DNA from: Cyclobacteriaceae bacterium
GTDB lineage: Bacteria > Bacteroidota > Bacteroidia > Cytophagales > Cyclobacteriaceae
DNA length: 6,688 bases
Assembly (NCBI GenBank): GCA_029882725.1
Contig: JAOUKG010000153.1
Coordinates: 1 to 6,688 of the forward strand
Direction of reading: 5' to 3'
Every line of letters starts with the position of its first letter. Position 1 is the first letter of the stretch. Both the position numbers and the translations under genes were made by a program. Positions 5,881-6,688 of this stretch are shown piece after piece. The notes under the pieces were generated by a model. It worked only from the letters and a program-made list of their open reading frames with translations. It did no database searches and was not told where the DNA came from.

Positions 5881-6688
5881 TCACTTTAACTGAATAAATG
5901 ATTTTCGCTCAATGATATATACCACCACTAAATAACCAATTGCTATGGAATTTACTACTAAAAAATGCCAAATTCCAGTAAGGGGAAGGAAGCTTAACAA
6001 AAGAATCAATAAACCAGTTATACCAATATACGCCATTATTTTAGCCACTGGATAAGGAAATGGGTTGAGTTTCTGACCCCATATATAGCTAATAACAGTC
6101 ATTCCAGCATAAGCCAAAACAGAGGCGTAGGCACTTCCATAATATCCATAGAATGGAATAAGGAAATAATTGCCAGCAATTGTAATAAGGGCACCGACAA
6201 ATGTAATTTGAGTGCCTATAGAAGTTTTATCGATGAGTTTGAACCAGGCGGATAAATTATAATTAATGCCCATAAACAAACTGGCAAGAAGGAGTAAAGG
6301 GACTACTGGAATGGCAGTACGGTAGTCGGAACCACCGAGGAAATATTGTAACGTGTCTAAATTTATACTTACCCCAAGCCATACAACACAGCCAAAAATC
6401 ACAAACCATTTTAAAACAAGCGCAAATAGTTGGGGAGACTCTTTGTTTTCAGATTGTGAAAAAAAGAAGGGTTCGGCGGCATACCTGAAGGCCTGAATTC
6501 CCAAGTTCATGATGATGGCTAGTTTAAAAACACCACCAAAAATCCCGAGTATTTCCTGGTTTGAAAACTCCGGGTAAAAGTTTTCCGGCAACCAATATTT
6601 TAGTGCCCACCTACTAAGTAGTTCATTAGTAGCAATTGCTAAGCCTGTGAAGAGGATTGGATACCCAAAAATGAGGAGGCTCTTCGAA
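5881..6688 (-). CDS. Polysaccharide/oligosaccharide flippase, C-terminal part (5' end outside window)
   Basis: This is an integral inner-membrane protein of the Wzx/MurJ/MATE-like polysaccharide export superfamily, which moves lipid-linked sugars across the membrane; the exact substrate cannot be told. The reading frame stays open to the right edge, so 268 codons are visible and roughly 200 N-terminal residues are probably missing, judged from the usual 440-500 residue length. About eight hydrophobic segments can be seen, for example near visible residues 4-21, 88-106, 126-142, 160-177, 187-203, 214-236 and 240-259. Typical family signatures are YNLSAWFKLIDKTSIG (143-158) and PFYGYYGSAYASVLAY (178-193). 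The leucine codon TTG at 6589-6591 could be mistaken for a start, but good membrane-protein sequence continues upstream of it. The gene ends with TGA, 60 bp before the TPR gene on the same strand, so co-transcription is likely. The family assignment is firm; the substrate is unknown. Confidence 0.9.
   Translation of the reverse strand, partial: SKSLLIFGYPILFTGLAIATNELLSRWALKYWLPENFYPEFSNQEILGIFGGVFKLAIIMNLGIQAFRYAAEPFFFSQSENKESPQLFALVLKWFVIFGCVVWLGVSINLDTLQYFLGGSDYRTAIPVVPLLLLASLFMGINYNLSAWFKLIDKTSIGTQITFVGALITIAGNYFLIPFYGYYGSAYASVLAYAGMTVISYIWGQKLNPFPYPVAKIMAYIGITGLLILLLSFLPLTGIWHFLVVNSIAIGYLVVVYIIERKSFIQLK

Noticed and set aside
6589..6591. TTG as the start of the flippase gene
   Set aside because: The frame continues upstream to the window edge with a clear membrane segment and family-like sequence, so the true start is outside the window.

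Overview
This window is AT-rich and all six supported genes lie on the minus strand. It looks chromosomal and Bacteroidota-like. The basis is the DUF4292 lipoprotein (a family I know from this phylum), start codons without a clear Shine-Dalgarno sequence, a promoter candidate of the Bacteroidota TTTG / TAnnTTTG type, and a gene order of flippase, TPR protein, DUF4292 and EnvC-like protein that I recall from many Bacteroidota genomes. The genus cannot be named from this sequence alone. No transposon, phage, CRISPR, tRNA or rRNA signal was seen.

Layout in the direction of transcription (right to left): the C-terminal part of a multi-membrane-span polysaccharide flippase enters from the right edge (5881-6688, 5' end missing). 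After 60 bp comes a secreted 574-residue TPR protein (4096-5820). A DUF4292 lipoprotein (3360-4106) overlaps it by 11 bp. An EnvC-like protein with coiled coil and degenerate LytM domain (2165-3373) overlaps that by 14 bp. After a 74-bp gap holding a possible promoter comes tatA (1887-2090). A 455-bp stretch without a convincing gene (1432-1886) separates it from a secreted lytic transglycosylase with two LysM domains (52-1431). A short inverted repeat sits just downstream of that last gene.

The common theme is building and remodelling the cell envelope: lipid-linked glycan flipping, an outer-membrane lipoprotein, a non-catalytic regulator of peptidoglycan amidases, the Tat export pore, and an enzyme that cleaves peptidoglycan glycan strands. 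The three central genes (TPR, DUF4292, EnvC-like) are physically overlapped and probably translationally coupled. tatA and the transglycosylase may be separate transcription units.

I found no evidence of a wholly new system. The points most worth a second look are the complete loss of zinc ligands in the EnvC-like LytM domain while the EnvC-type fold is kept, the paired stop/start overlaps, the neighbourhood of an amidase-activator-like gene with tatA, the uncharacterised TPR/DUF4292 pair, and the unexplained 455-bp gap.
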